Positions 44,034 through 52,058 of a stretch of 64,000 nt of DNA are shown piece after piece. Where the stretch lies: contig NZ_CABVPX010000030.1 in the NCBI RefSeq assembly GCF_902499125.1, positions 1-64,000 of the forward strand, written 5' to 3'. Origin of the DNA: Burkholderia arboris (GTDB lineage Bacteria; Pseudomonadota; Gammaproteobacteria; Burkholderiales; Burkholderiaceae). The notes under the pieces are model-generated. The model was not told the origin of the DNA. It searched no databases and was given only the letters and a program-made list of their open reading frames with translations. Made by a program: the position numbers and the translations under genes. Position 1 is the stretch's first letter; each line of letters starts with the position of its first letter.

Positions 44034-45224
44034 ATGAGCAGTATCGCGGAAATGAAAACCGAACGCGGGTTCTCGGCACGCGCGGCCGGCGCAGGCGCGC
44101 TGGCGTCGTTCGTCGGGTTCGCGTCGACATTCACGCTGATCGTGAATGCGCTGACGAACGTCGGCGCGACGCGCGCGCAGGCCGCGTCGGGCCTGATGGC
44201 CGTGTCGATCGTGATGGGGCTGGCCGGCATCGTGCTCAGCGTCCGGACCCGGATGCCCGTCAGCGTCGCGTGGTCGACGCCCGGTGCCGCGCTGCTGCTC
44301 GGCCTGGGCGCGGTGAAAGGCGGCTATCCGGCGGCGGTCGGGGCACTGGTGCTGACCGGCGTGCTGCTGACGCTGGCCGGGCTGTGGAAGCCGCTCGGCC
44401 GCGCGATCTCGAAGATCCCGTTGCCGATCGCGAACGCGATGCTCGCCGGGATCATCCTGAACCTGTGCGTCGCACCGGTGCATGCGCTCGCGCGGTACCC
44501 GCTGGTCGTCGCGCCGATCCTGCTCGTCTGGGTCGTCATGATGCGGATCCGCAAGATCCTCGCGGTGCCGTGCGCGGCAGTCGCGACACTGATCGTGATC
44601 GCGTTCATCGCAAAGACGGGAGGCATCGGTGCGGACGGCATGATGCCGCATCTCGCGCTCGTCGCGCCGGTGTTCTCGGCGGAGACGATGATGAGCGTCG
44701 CCGTGCCGCTGTTCATCGTGACGATGGCGTCGCAAAACATTCCGGGCGTCGCGGTGCTCAACGTGAACGGCTACCGGCCCGAAGCGTCGCGGCTGTTCGC
44801 CGCCACGGGGCTGTGCAGCCTGCTGGCGGCGCCGTTCGGCGCACCGCCGATCGGGCTGGCCGCGATCACCGCCGCGCTGTGCGCGGGCGACGAGGCCGGC
44901 CCCGACGAATCGCGCCGCTACTGGGCGGGCATCGTGTGCGGCGCCGCGTACATCGTGTACGGGCTGGCCGCGAGCGCGGCGACGCTCTTCATCGCGGTCG
45001 CACCGCCGATCATCATCGAGGCCGTTGCGGGCCTCGCGCTGATGAACGCGCTCGGCGGCGCGCTGCTCAACGCATTCACCGACAAGGAGGCGCGCGAAGC
45101 CGCGATCCTGACCTTCCTCGTGACGATCGCCGGCCACGCGTTCTTCGGCATCGGCGGCGCGTTCTGGGGGTTGCTGACCGGCATCGGCGTCACGTTCGTG
45201 CTGCGTCGCGCGCAGAGCCGGTGA
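44034..45224 (+). CDS. BenE family transporter
   Basis: A 396-residue membrane protein with about twelve helices and the BenE signatures: VSVAWSTPGAALLLGLGAVK, NAMLAGIILNLCVAPVHAL, VPLFIVTMASQNIPGVAVLN, APFGAPPIGLAAITAALCAG. BenE proteins are described as benzoate:H+ symporters, but many members are of unknown substrate. GGAGGACAG six bases ahead of the ATG. Inside this operon it may move the pathway's aromatic or acidic substrate or product, complementing the MFS gene at 34872. Confidence 0.93.
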   Translation: MSSIAEMKTERGFSARAAGAGALASFVGFASTFTLIVNALTNVGATRAQAASGLMAVSIVMGLAGIVLSVRTRMPVSVAWSTPGAALLLGLGAVKGGYPAAVGALVLTGVLLTLAGLWKPLGRAISKIPLPIANAMLAGIILNLCVAPVHALARYPLVVAPILLVWVVMMRIRKILAVPCAAVATLIVIAFIAKTGGIGADGMMPHLALVAPVFSAETMMSVAVPLFIVTMASQNIPGVAVLNVNGYRPEASRLFAATGLCSLLAAPFGAPPIGLAAITAALCAGDEAGPDESRRYWAGIVCGAAYIVYGLAASAATLFIAVAPPIIIEAVAGLALMNALGGALLNAFTDKEAREAAILTFLVTIAGHAFFGIGGAFWGLLTGIGVTFVLRRAQSR

Positions 45225-45287
45225 TGCCGCGCGAACGCGCGGCCTGACGAAGTCCTGTTGCACTCATCAAAACAAAACGGAGCAAAC

Positions 45288-46448
45288 ATGCAGCACACCA
45301 TCGTGAAAATGACCGCGACGCCGGTGTTCGCGCGCGGCGACGCCGAGATCGCCGGTGTCCGGTTGTCCGGCAAGCTGTCGGGCGTCATCGTCGAAATCGA
45401 GACGTCGCAGGGCGTGACCGGCCACGGCTTCACGGCGATCACCGACGAAGCGGTCGTGGCCGCCGCGATCGATCACGTTGCCGCGCCGAACCTGGTCGGG
45501 ATGAACGTCGTCGAGCGCGAGCGGATTCTCGACAAGCTTTACTGGCTGCTGTGCCCGCGCGGGCAGACCGGCTACGCGGGGCACGTGATCTCCGCGATCG
45601 ACATCGCGGTCTGGGACGCGATCGGCAAGATCGCCGGCATGCCGGTATGGAAAATGCTCGGCGGCGCGCGCCCGGTGGTGCCGCTGTACACGACGTTCGG
45701 CTTCGCGTCGCTCGAGCGCGCAGAGCTGACGCATGCCGCGCGCGCGCTCGTCGGCGCCGGGCACCGACGCATCAAGATGATCGTCGGCTATCACGCGCTG
45801 GCGCGCCGCAACGAAGGCCGGCCGCTCGACCAGGTCGTCGCTGACGACGTGGCGCGCGTGCGGGCCGTCCGCGATGCGGTGGGCGATGCCGCGGAAATCT
45901 ACATCGACGCGAATTGCGGGCTCGACCACTATCACGCGCTGCGGCTCGCCGAGCGCGTGGCCGACTGCGACATCGGCTTTTTCGAGGAGCCGATTGCCGA
46001 CAACGATCCCGTCAAGCTCGCCGACCTGAGAAAACGCGGCGGCATTCCGGTCGCGACCGGGCAGAGCGAGGGGCAGTTGTTCCGGTTCCGCGATTTCCTC
46101 GTGAACGAGTCCGTCGACATCCTGCAGCCCAACGTATGCGTGTGCGGCGGCTTTTCGGTCGCGGCGCGTGCGGCCGCGCTCGCGCAGGCGTTCGGCGTGC
46201 CGATCGACAACGGCGGCACGTTCCCGTTCCACAACATGCACCTGCACGGCGGGCTCGCGAACGGCGGGTCGGTCGAGTGGCACGTTGTCGCGGTGGAGAT
46301 CTGCCGGAACCTGTTTACCGGCCTGCCGGCCGAGCAGGACGGCACGCTGGCGCTGCCGGATGCGCCGGGCCTCGGCTTCGGCATCAATCGCGACGGCGTG
46401 CGCGAATTTTCGTCCGGCCCTGGATCGCTGGGGCACGGCAAGGCCTGA
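45288..46448 (+). CDS. Mandelate racemase/muconate lactonising (enolase superfamily) enzyme
   Basis: A 386-residue enolase-superfamily protein with the N-terminal capping domain and the barrel residues: Lys163 in RRIKMIVGYH, metal ligands Asp208 in YIDANCG, Glu in FFEEPIADND near 233 and Glu261 in ATGQSEGQLF, and a late His in FPFHNMHLHGG near 319-324. This matches mandelate racemase subgroup members, which abstract the alpha-proton of a carboxylate. The ATG at 45288 is chosen over 45258 because it begins the first strand (HTIVKMTATPVF). It is the last intact gene of the operon. Substrate unknown. Confidence 0.9.
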   Translation: MQHTIVKMTATPVFARGDAEIAGVRLSGKLSGVIVEIETSQGVTGHGFTAITDEAVVAAAIDHVAAPNLVGMNVVERERILDKLYWLLCPRGQTGYAGHVISAIDIAVWDAIGKIAGMPVWKMLGGARPVVPLYTTFGFASLERAELTHAARALVGAGHRRIKMIVGYHALARRNEGRPLDQVVADDVARVRAVRDAVGDAAEIYIDANCGLDHYHALRLAERVADCDIGFFEEPIADNDPVKLADLRKRGGIPVATGQSEGQLFRFRDFLVNESVDILQPNVCVCGGFSVAARAAALAQAFGVPIDNGGTFPFHNMHLHGGLANGGSVEWHVVAVEICRNLFTGLPAEQDGTLALPDAPGLGFGINRDGVREFSSGPGSLGHGKA

Positions 46449-46492
46449 CCGGCGGCCGGTGCGTGCCCGCCGCGGTGCGCGGACAGGCTGCG

Positions 46493-46594
46493 ATGCGCTT
46501 GCAGTTGCCGGAGGTGGGTGTGCCGGTGGCCGATATCGGCGGCACGATCCACGCGCACCCGACGCTCGGCGAAGTGCCGCGGGGGCTGCATTGA
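46493..46594 (+). pseudogene. C-terminal scrap of a pyridine nucleotide-disulfide oxidoreductase
   Basis: A 33-residue frame (MRLQLPEVGVPVADIGGTIH, then AHPTLGEVPRGLH) matches the end of the dimerisation domain of dihydrolipoamide dehydrogenase-like enzymes, where HAHPT carries the catalytic His and is followed by [LS][SG]E. Nothing of the FAD or NAD domains is present, so this is a remnant of a lost gene at the operon's end. Confidence 0.5.
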
Positions 46595-46650
46595 GCGCGC
46601 TCACGTAGGCGTTGCAAGTGTGATCCAGCGTGGATCCGACTGGTGGGACG

Positions 46651-46677
46651 GAGCCCCAATACGCGGGGCTTCTTTGT
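46651..46677 (+). terminator. Terminator at the end of the operon
   Basis: GAGCCCC (46651-46657), loop AATACGC, then GGGGCTTC followed by TTTG: a 6-7-bp G+C stem with a short T-run, placed after the last + strand gene and ahead of the convergent LysR gene. Confidence 0.7.
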
Positions 46678-46917
46678 TTGCGTTGGCAACGGATGCCATG
46701 CTTGGTTGGCCGGCTACCGGACGGGGTGCTGCGTTTCTACCCGGAAGATGGACGAGCAAGCGGTCTTTTCGATCGGATGCGACGGCGCCGACAAATGGAC
46801 GAGCATGCCCGACGCTTTAAATGACCGAGCAACTCGAGCGCGCGTATTGACGCGCGTATGGATGGTCGAGCCGTGAGCGGATGGCGAATCGGTCTCGAGC
46901 GTTGACCGTTCTCGGGA

Positions 46918-47841
46918 TTAAATTTGTCTCGTTTGAGGTGCGAGGGTTCGCACGATGTTGATGAAGCTGGCGAGGACGTGCCCGATATCGTCTTTCCGCC
47001 ACACAAGACCCGTTTCAACGATGGATGGCCCGTGTGCCAGAGGGCGATAGACGACGCCCGTGCGTCGCAAGTTGCGAAGCGATTGCGGAACCAGGGCGAC
47101 GCCCATGCCGGCGGAAACGAGACTGACGATTGTTTGCATCTGGATCGCCTCCTGACCAATGCGAGGAACGACGCCGGCAGAACTGTAGCACTCCATAATG
47201 GTGTCGTAGAAAGCCGGTGCGAGATGCCGCGGGAAAATCACGAGCGGAAGCGCTGCGACGTCTGGCAGATGAATGGGTACGTCCTCGGGTGCGTTCGACG
47301 CGCCGGCCGGCATCGCGAGCACGAGTGGTTCGCTCAAGACCGGAAAATACGATATTTCAGCCGCGTAGCGCGGCGATACTGGCGGGATAATCAGGCCCGC
47401 GTCGATGCGGCCTGCGACCAGCGCGTCGATTTGAACGTCGCTTGTCGCTTCGGTGAGTTGCAGCCGCACTAGCGGATAGCGGGCGCCGAATTCGCGTAGC
47501 AGCGATGGCAGGAGCCCGTAATCGGCAATGGAAACAAATGCGAATGACAGTTTCCCGGTTTCGCCGCGCGCGAGGCTCTGCGCGAGTCGCGGAAGCGCTT
47601 CAGCCTCAGCGAGCAGTTTGCGCGCCTCGGGGAGCAACGCTTCGCCGACCGGGGTTAGCGCAACCGTTCGGTTCGTGCGCGCAAATAAAACGACGCCGAG
47701 TTCCCGCTCCAGGGAACGAATTGCCTGTGAGAGGGGAGGTTGGGTGATTGAAAGGCGCACGGCCGCGCGACCGAAGTGCCGCTCTTCAGCAACTGCCACG
47801 AAGTAGTACCACTGGCGTAGATCGGGAGGGGAATTGAACAT
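46918..47841 (-). CDS. LysR-family transcriptional regulator
   Basis: A 307-residue complete LysR protein: winged helix-turn-helix DLRQWYYFVAVAEERHFGRA, then RLSITQPPLSQAIRSLEREL (residues ~7-48), and an effector domain from ~90 (GETGKLSFAFVSIADYGLLP) to the end. It is convergent with the operon ending at 46448, not divergent from it, so autogenous control of that operon from a shared promoter is unlikely; it may still regulate it or an unknown target. The upstream 1.4 kb is gene-poor. Confidence 0.9.
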   Translation of the reverse strand: MFNSPPDLRQWYYFVAVAEERHFGRAAVRLSITQPPLSQAIRSLERELGVVLFARTNRTVALTPVGEALLPEARKLLAEAEALPRLAQSLARGETGKLSFAFVSIADYGLLPSLLREFGARYPLVRLQLTEATSDVQIDALVAGRIDAGLIIPPVSPRYAAEISYFPVLSEPLVLAMPAGASNAPEDVPIHLPDVAALPLVIFPRHLAPAFYDTIMECYSSAGVVPRIGQEAIQMQTIVSLVSAGMGVALVPQSLRNLRRTGVVYRPLAHGPSIVETGLVWRKDDIGHVLASFINIVRTLAPQTRQI

Positions 47842-49218
47842 TCTCGTGAAATGCGACTAATAGCGATGAACAATATATTGGACAAGCGGTATCTAGCGCG
47901 TGGGTTTTCCGGTCCGCATGTCGAAAATGGGCAGACTGCCCTTTGAAGGCACCCGATATCCCCTTCCACTCTGTAATTCTCGCGAATGATGGTCTCGTAG
48001 CAGCCTGGTATCGCGTTGTCATTCAGGAAGAGCGCGCCTCGGTCTGTTTGATTATTTTTCATCACCTTGATGTGACGAGTGAGCGGACACAAGTGGGATT
48101 TTACCTAACTCGGCGATCTGATTTTAGCCCTCTTCGAGAAGCGGCGATTTTCATGGTCGTGAGGGCGGTAATGGGCAGCGGAATCTTATCGGTGGTTCCA
48201 GCCGACTGAATGCCAAGGCAGGGCGGCTGACGAGAATCTCGCGCGAGCAGCACGACGAGTTGGGTATTTTTCCAGATGCGGCCCATCCAGGTGACGATAG
48301 AGACGAGCGTCCCATCGACGGTCAAGTCGAAGGAAAGCACTTCGGGGCGTCCTGTGTGAGCCGGGCCAAGCGTTGTCCTCAGGCAGGCAAACTTCGCTCG
48401 CGTCCGCGCCGGCAACCCGTGTTGGCTAGTCGCCATTTTGTATGCTCGCGACGGGTGTATCCGCCGCTATCCCGCTGTACCTGTTATTGAGCGCTGTGAC
48501 GAAACACAGCAGGTCTTCAGTGCGCCCTTCTGAAACGACTTGCTCATCAAAGGTCGACACACGAGTTGAAAGAAGCTCGCGCGCCCAGAACGATCAGAAA
48601 GCTGACTCACGGATTGGTCCGGGCTTGGGTTTGCGGATTGACTTGTGCTGTTTCTCGCTCTGATATCGTTATCGATACGCTCACTAATCCATGCCCACAC
48701 GAGTGAATTTTGGCGAGCCGCTTCGAGGGCCATTTCTGCCGCGACGTCATAGTCGCTGTCGTTGGCATTCGCTCCGAACATCTGCTTTGTCCAATTGACG
48801 TTCGCGTCGCGCTGCCTGCTGGAAGCCCCGGCAGCATTTATTTCAGCTTGTAGTTTTTGACGCTACTTTCTCTGGGCGAGCCTGTTCTGCCCCTGCGTCT
48901 ACTCGTGATATCGGTCGACTGCTGTTCCCTGTTCATGTCGGAACCGATACCGCCAGCCTCGCGGGTTTCGCGCCGGATCTGCCCGGCCTGTGTTCCCGCC
49001 ACGGTCGCGGCGGGTTGCTGGGTGGCCGCGGATCGGGTGCCGAAGGATCACGTCGGCGTGATCAGCGGGATGACCAAACTGGTCGGAACGGAGGCAGCGT
49101 CGGCGCAAGTGCCGACGGGCGTCGCCCTTCCGGGTGACTGCTTGCGGTCCGGTGCAGCGGATCGCCGGCGCAGCGCGATCGTGCGACGCGATTCATTCGG
49201 GTAAATTCGAACGCCTGA
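47842..49218. other. Gene-poor stretch with a decayed antitoxin fragment
   Basis: About 1.4 kb without an intact gene. It contains the DUF2384 remnant at 48426-48593 and frames without family features. It ends with the promoter and leader of the threonyl-tRNA synthetase gene. The presence of degraded accessory DNA between two G+C-rich regions suggests an old insertion site. Confidence 0.5.
48426..48593 (-). pseudogene. Remnant of a DUF2384 antitoxin C-terminus
   Basis: A frame from a stop at 48594 encodes SFWARELLSTRVSTFDEQVV followed by SEGRTEDLLCFVTALNNRYS. It matches LFWYRNEPLPTFGYKTAEEL and ISEGRTEDLLRYVTSLEAG of the protein at 21758. The N-terminal two thirds are gone. It shows that the antitoxin family was present at two places in this window. 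Confidence 0.6.
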
Positions 49219-49247
49219 TTGACAGGTGGCACGAGGTTGACTAGATT
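49219..49247 (+). promoter_or_regulatory. Predicted sigma-70 promoter of the thrS-like gene
   Basis: A perfect -35 box TTGACA (49219-49224) is followed after exactly 17 bp by TAGATT (49242-49247), a 4-of-6 match to TATAAT. Transcription would start at about 49253-49255, right at the leader-peptide ATG (49254). Confidence 0.55.
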
Positions 49248-49253
49248 CATCGC

Positions 49254-49334
49254 ATGAACGCACGTTTCGTCACGACCACCACGACCACCACCACGACCGC
49301 CAATGGCGGGCTGGGGGGAGGTTGCACGTCGTAG
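49254..49334 (+). CDS. thrL-like: Threonine-rich attenuation leader peptide
   Basis: A 26-residue leader peptide: MNARFV, nine consecutive Thr codons (ACG/ACC mix, 49272-49298), then ANGGLGGGCTS and a stop. Runs of codons for the regulated amino acid are the hallmark of ribosome-mediated attenuation (compare thrL of E. coli). Ribosome stalling on the Thr codons when charged tRNA-Thr is low would leave 49305-49320 free to pair with 49350-49367 and block the terminator at 49359. The gene is followed by a threonyl-tRNA synthetase, so the logic is complete. The similarity is of mechanism, not necessarily of descent. Confidence 0.85.
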   Translation: MNARFVTTTTTTTTTANGGLGGGCTS

Positions 49335-49358
49335 ATCCATGCGTCGATCTTCCCCAGA

Positions 49359-49388
49359 AGCCCCGCCGGAAACGGACGGGGCTTTTTT
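49359..49388 (+). terminator. Attenuator terminator before the thrS-like gene
   Basis: AGCCCCG (49359-49365) pairs with CGGGGCT (49377-49383), extended by further pairs after one mismatch, and runs into six T residues (49383-49388). The upstream GGCGGGCTGGGG (49305-49316) is complementary to CCCCAG and CCCGCC within 49352-49367, giving a competing antiterminator. Confidence 0.85.
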
Positions 49389-49430
49389 CATGCTCCGTTC
49401 GACCGGCACCTGACGTCAACGGAGAACGTG

Positions 49431-50651
49431 ATGGACGATTTCGATCATCGAGTGCTTGGCAACAGGCTCGATCTGTTTCACCAGCAGGATGAAAGCCCGG
49501 GCGCCATTTTCTGGCATCCGCGCGGCATGATCCTTTTTCGCGTCGTCGAGGAATATATTCGTGCCCGGATGCGGCAGGCCGGCTTCGCAGAAGTCAGGAC
49601 ACCTCAGATTGTCTCGCGCGAGCTATGGGAGCAGAGCGGTCATTGGGAGAAGTTCGGGCGAAACATGTTTTCGCTCGAGAGCGACAGCAAGCCATACTGC
49701 CTGAAGCCGATGAGCTGCCCGGGCCATGTACAGGTCTTCAGGAAAGGCACGCGTTCGTATCGCGATCTGCCGGTCCGGTATGCGGAGTTCGGCGCGGTTC
49801 ACCGGGCGGAGCCGTCGGGGGCATTGCACGGCCTCATGCGTGCCCGTGCGTTCACGCAGGACGACGCCCACGTGCTGTGCATGCCCGATCAGGTCGAGGC
49901 CGAAGTGGCGCGCTTCTGCGTGCTGCTGAAGACGATCTACGCAGACTTCGGGTTCGACGGATTCGACGTGGCGCTGTCGACGCGGCCGGCGCTTCGAGCC
50001 GGCGACGATGCGGTGTGGGATCGCGCGGAAGCGATGCTGGCGTCCGCTGCGCGAGCGGCGGGCCTGGATTTCGCGGTCCTGGCGGGCGAAGGCGCGTTCT
50101 ACGGCCCCAAACTCGAGTTTCATTTGCTCGACCGTCAGGGGCGGAAGTGGCAGTGCGGAACGATCCAGCTCGACTTCGTGTTGCCGGAGCGGCTCGGCGC
50201 AACCTATGTTGCGGAGGACGGTGCGAAGGCCACGCCCGTCATGTTGCATCACGCGGTGCTCGGGAGCCTCGAACGGTTCATCGGGATTCTGCTCGAGCAC
50301 TATGAAGGGTGGCTGCCGACGTGGCTGGCGCCGGATCAGATCGTCGTCGCGAACATCGGGGAGGGCGACCGCGCGTTTGCCGACGATACGGCGTTCGCCT
50401 TCGAAGAAATCGGTTGCCGGGTGCTGCGGGATTTTCGTTCGGAACGCTTGCCACGCAAGATCTTCGATGCGCGGGAGTTGGCCGCGCCGATCGTCGCGGT
50501 AACGGGGCCGAAGGAGGCGCTCGCCGGCGAGGTGTCGTTGCGGACGAGAGGCGGGGAGCAGCACGTGCTGAAGCTCGACGATGCGCTGGCTTACCTGAAG
50601 CAGCAGGCACGCGCGCCGTCAGCGACGCGCGTGTTTCGTCCGCCGGTTTGA
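49431..50651 (+). CDS. Threonyl-tRNA synthetase paralogue lacking TGS and editing domains
   Basis: The 406-residue class II synthetase begins directly in the catalytic domain: motif 1 region near 20-60, SCPGHVQVF with zinc ligand Cys96, motif 2 AEFGAVHRAEPSGALHGLMR near 118-137, QDDAH with His147, GAFYGPKLEF near 221, His273 in VMLHHAVLG, and motif 3 SLERFIGILLEHYEG near 279. An anticodon-binding-like domain follows. Bacterial ThrRS is normally ~640 residues with N-terminal TGS and editing domains; both are absent. GGAGAACGTG sets the ATG at 49431 over a GTG three bases upstream. Expression is controlled by the Thr-codon attenuator ahead of it. It is probably a second, stress- or resistance-type copy. 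Confidence 0.92.
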   Translation: MDDFDHRVLGNRLDLFHQQDESPGAIFWHPRGMILFRVVEEYIRARMRQAGFAEVRTPQIVSRELWEQSGHWEKFGRNMFSLESDSKPYCLKPMSCPGHVQVFRKGTRSYRDLPVRYAEFGAVHRAEPSGALHGLMRARAFTQDDAHVLCMPDQVEAEVARFCVLLKTIYADFGFDGFDVALSTRPALRAGDDAVWDRAEAMLASAARAAGLDFAVLAGEGAFYGPKLEFHLLDRQGRKWQCGTIQLDFVLPERLGATYVAEDGAKATPVMLHHAVLGSLERFIGILLEHYEGWLPTWLAPDQIVVANIGEGDRAFADDTAFAFEEIGCRVLRDFRSERLPRKIFDARELAAPIVAVTGPKEALAGEVSLRTRGGEQHVLKLDDALAYLKQQARAPSATRVFRPPV

Positions 50652-50733
50652 GCGGACGGCGGAGCCCGTCCATGTGTCGTCGCGGCATGGACGGGTATCG
50701 GAGTGTCGGCGGGTACGCCGGAGGCGGCGCATG

Positions 50734-51468
50734 CTACCGGGTCCTTCGGAACCGCCCGCTCGCACACTTGAACCACAGCCGCACGGCCCCGACTCCGCCC
50801 GCCACCGGAATCCGCGGCAGCAGAAACGGATCGTCGGCCGCGCTGGCACATCCGCGCCGGGTGGTCGTCGCGTTGCCGTACCCGGCGTCCATGACCTGGT
50901 CGCGCACGCGCGCGTCCAGGTCGCCGTACGGATAGCAGAACGATTCGACACGCCGGCCGCTCAGCATTTCGAGTTGCCGCTTCGATTCGGTCAGCTGGAA
51001 GTCCGATACGGGCGTCGGCACATACGACAGCGCGACGTGATCCAGCGTATGCGAGCCGATTTCATGGCCGTGATCGCGCCACGCGAGCATATCCTCGCGC
51101 GTCATCAGCGGCGAGCGTGCCGTATGGGCATCTGCGTCCCAGTCGTTCGCCCCGCCGAACCGGCCGGCGACGAAGTAGCAGGTCGCGGTGAACCCGAGCG
51201 CGTCCAGCACGGGCATCGCGTGCGTCAGCACGTTGAGGAAGCCGTCATCGAACGAAATGCCGAAGACCTTGCCCTTGCGCTCCCCGCGCAGGTACGGCTG
51301 GAGTTCGCGCACGCTCACACCGCGGTAGCCGAGCCGCTTGAACAGCGTCATCTGGCGGCGGAACGCGTCGGGGGCGACGCTCAGGCCGCGCAGCCGGTCG
51401 GGCGGCGGCGGCAGCGGGCGGATCTGGTGATACATCAGGATCGGATAGCGTGGGGTGCGCGCAAGCAT
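50734..51468 (-). CDS. Polysaccharide deacetylase family protein
   Basis: The 244-residue NodB-homology enzyme has the first motif SFDDGF at residues 72-77 (metal-binding and catalytic Asp) and SHTLDH at 139-144 (metal-binding His pair), with CYPYG near 175 as a further conserved motif. Members remove N-acetyl (or other acyl) groups from sugars. No signal peptide is evident, so a cytosolic or membrane-side lipid-linked substrate is likely. It is the third gene of a minus-strand operon with a methyltransferase and a glycosyltransferase. The start at 51468 gives MLARTPRYPILMYHQ, typical of the family. Confidence 0.9.
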   Translation of the reverse strand: MLARTPRYPILMYHQIRPLPPPPDRLRGLSVAPDAFRRQMTLFKRLGYRGVSVRELQPYLRGERKGKVFGISFDDGFLNVLTHAMPVLDALGFTATCYFVAGRFGGANDWDADAHTARSPLMTREDMLAWRDHGHEIGSHTLDHVALSYVPTPVSDFQLTESKRQLEMLSGRRVESFCYPYGDLDARVRDQVMDAGYGNATTTRRGCASAADDPFLLPRIPVAGGVGAVRLWFKCASGRFRRTR

Positions 51469-51491
51469 CGGCGGATCGCGGGAAAGCGGGG

Positions 51492-52058
51492 TTACGCGGC
51501 CTTGCGGAAAATCCGCAGGGTCTTGAAGTCGCCGACCTCGACGAAATCGGCATTCGCCGCCCATTGCGTAATGATTGGCTCGGCCTTCCGGTACGCCGAC
51601 GAACCCTTGTAGAACAGCAGGTGGCCGTTGGGTGTGGTATGGCGTGCGAACAGGTCGAGCACCTCTTCGTCGGTCTTCGCGCCGTAGCGGCTGTTCGACT
51701 CGTCGCGGAATTCGCACAGATGGAACAGCGTGACGACGTCGAATGCCGGCAGCAGGCCCGAATTGCTCGTGTAGATGTCGCCGAAATACGCGAGATAGGT
51801 CTTGCTCACCTCGGGTTGCCGCGTGACGAGATCGACATACGACTTGTATTCCTTCGGCGACGCCGTCACGCCGAAGACTGTGTTGTTCAGGTGCGGCCGC
51901 GCGCATTCGACGCCGACATGGTGATGGCCGCCGGTGCCGAAGTGATAGATGCGCACGCCCTTGAGGCGCACGGATTCCAGCCATTCGACGAAGTGCACGT
52001 CGCACGGGCATTCCTGCGTGCGCAGATCCCAGTACTTCTTCCAGATATTCATTGCCAT
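51492..52058 (-). CDS. Class I SAM-dependent methyltransferase-like protein
   Basis: A 188-residue protein with a Rossmann-like pattern: IYHFGTGGHHHVGVE (motif I, residues ~37-51), DVVTLFHLCEFRDE (motif post-I/IV area, near 106), and NGHLLFYKGSS near 144. It likely modifies a glycan or lipid-linked sugar together with its operon neighbours. The ATG at 52058 overlaps the glycosyltransferase stop (ATGGCAATGA), so translation is coupled; a second ATG six bases later is possible. The deacetylase gene starts 23 bp after its stop. Confidence 0.75.
   Translation of the reverse strand: MAMNIWKKYWDLRTQECPCDVHFVEWLESVRLKGVRIYHFGTGGHHHVGVECARPHLNNTVFGVTASPKEYKSYVDLVTRQPEVSKTYLAYFGDIYTSNSGLLPAFDVVTLFHLCEFRDESNSRYGAKTDEEVLDLFARHTTPNGHLLFYKGSSAYRKAEPIITQWAANADFVEVGDFKTLRIFRKAA

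Noticed and set aside
49272..49298. ACC/ACG run seen as a simple-sequence repeat
   Set aside because: It lies in frame inside a short peptide with start and stop, followed by a terminator and a ThrRS gene, so an attenuator is a better reading.
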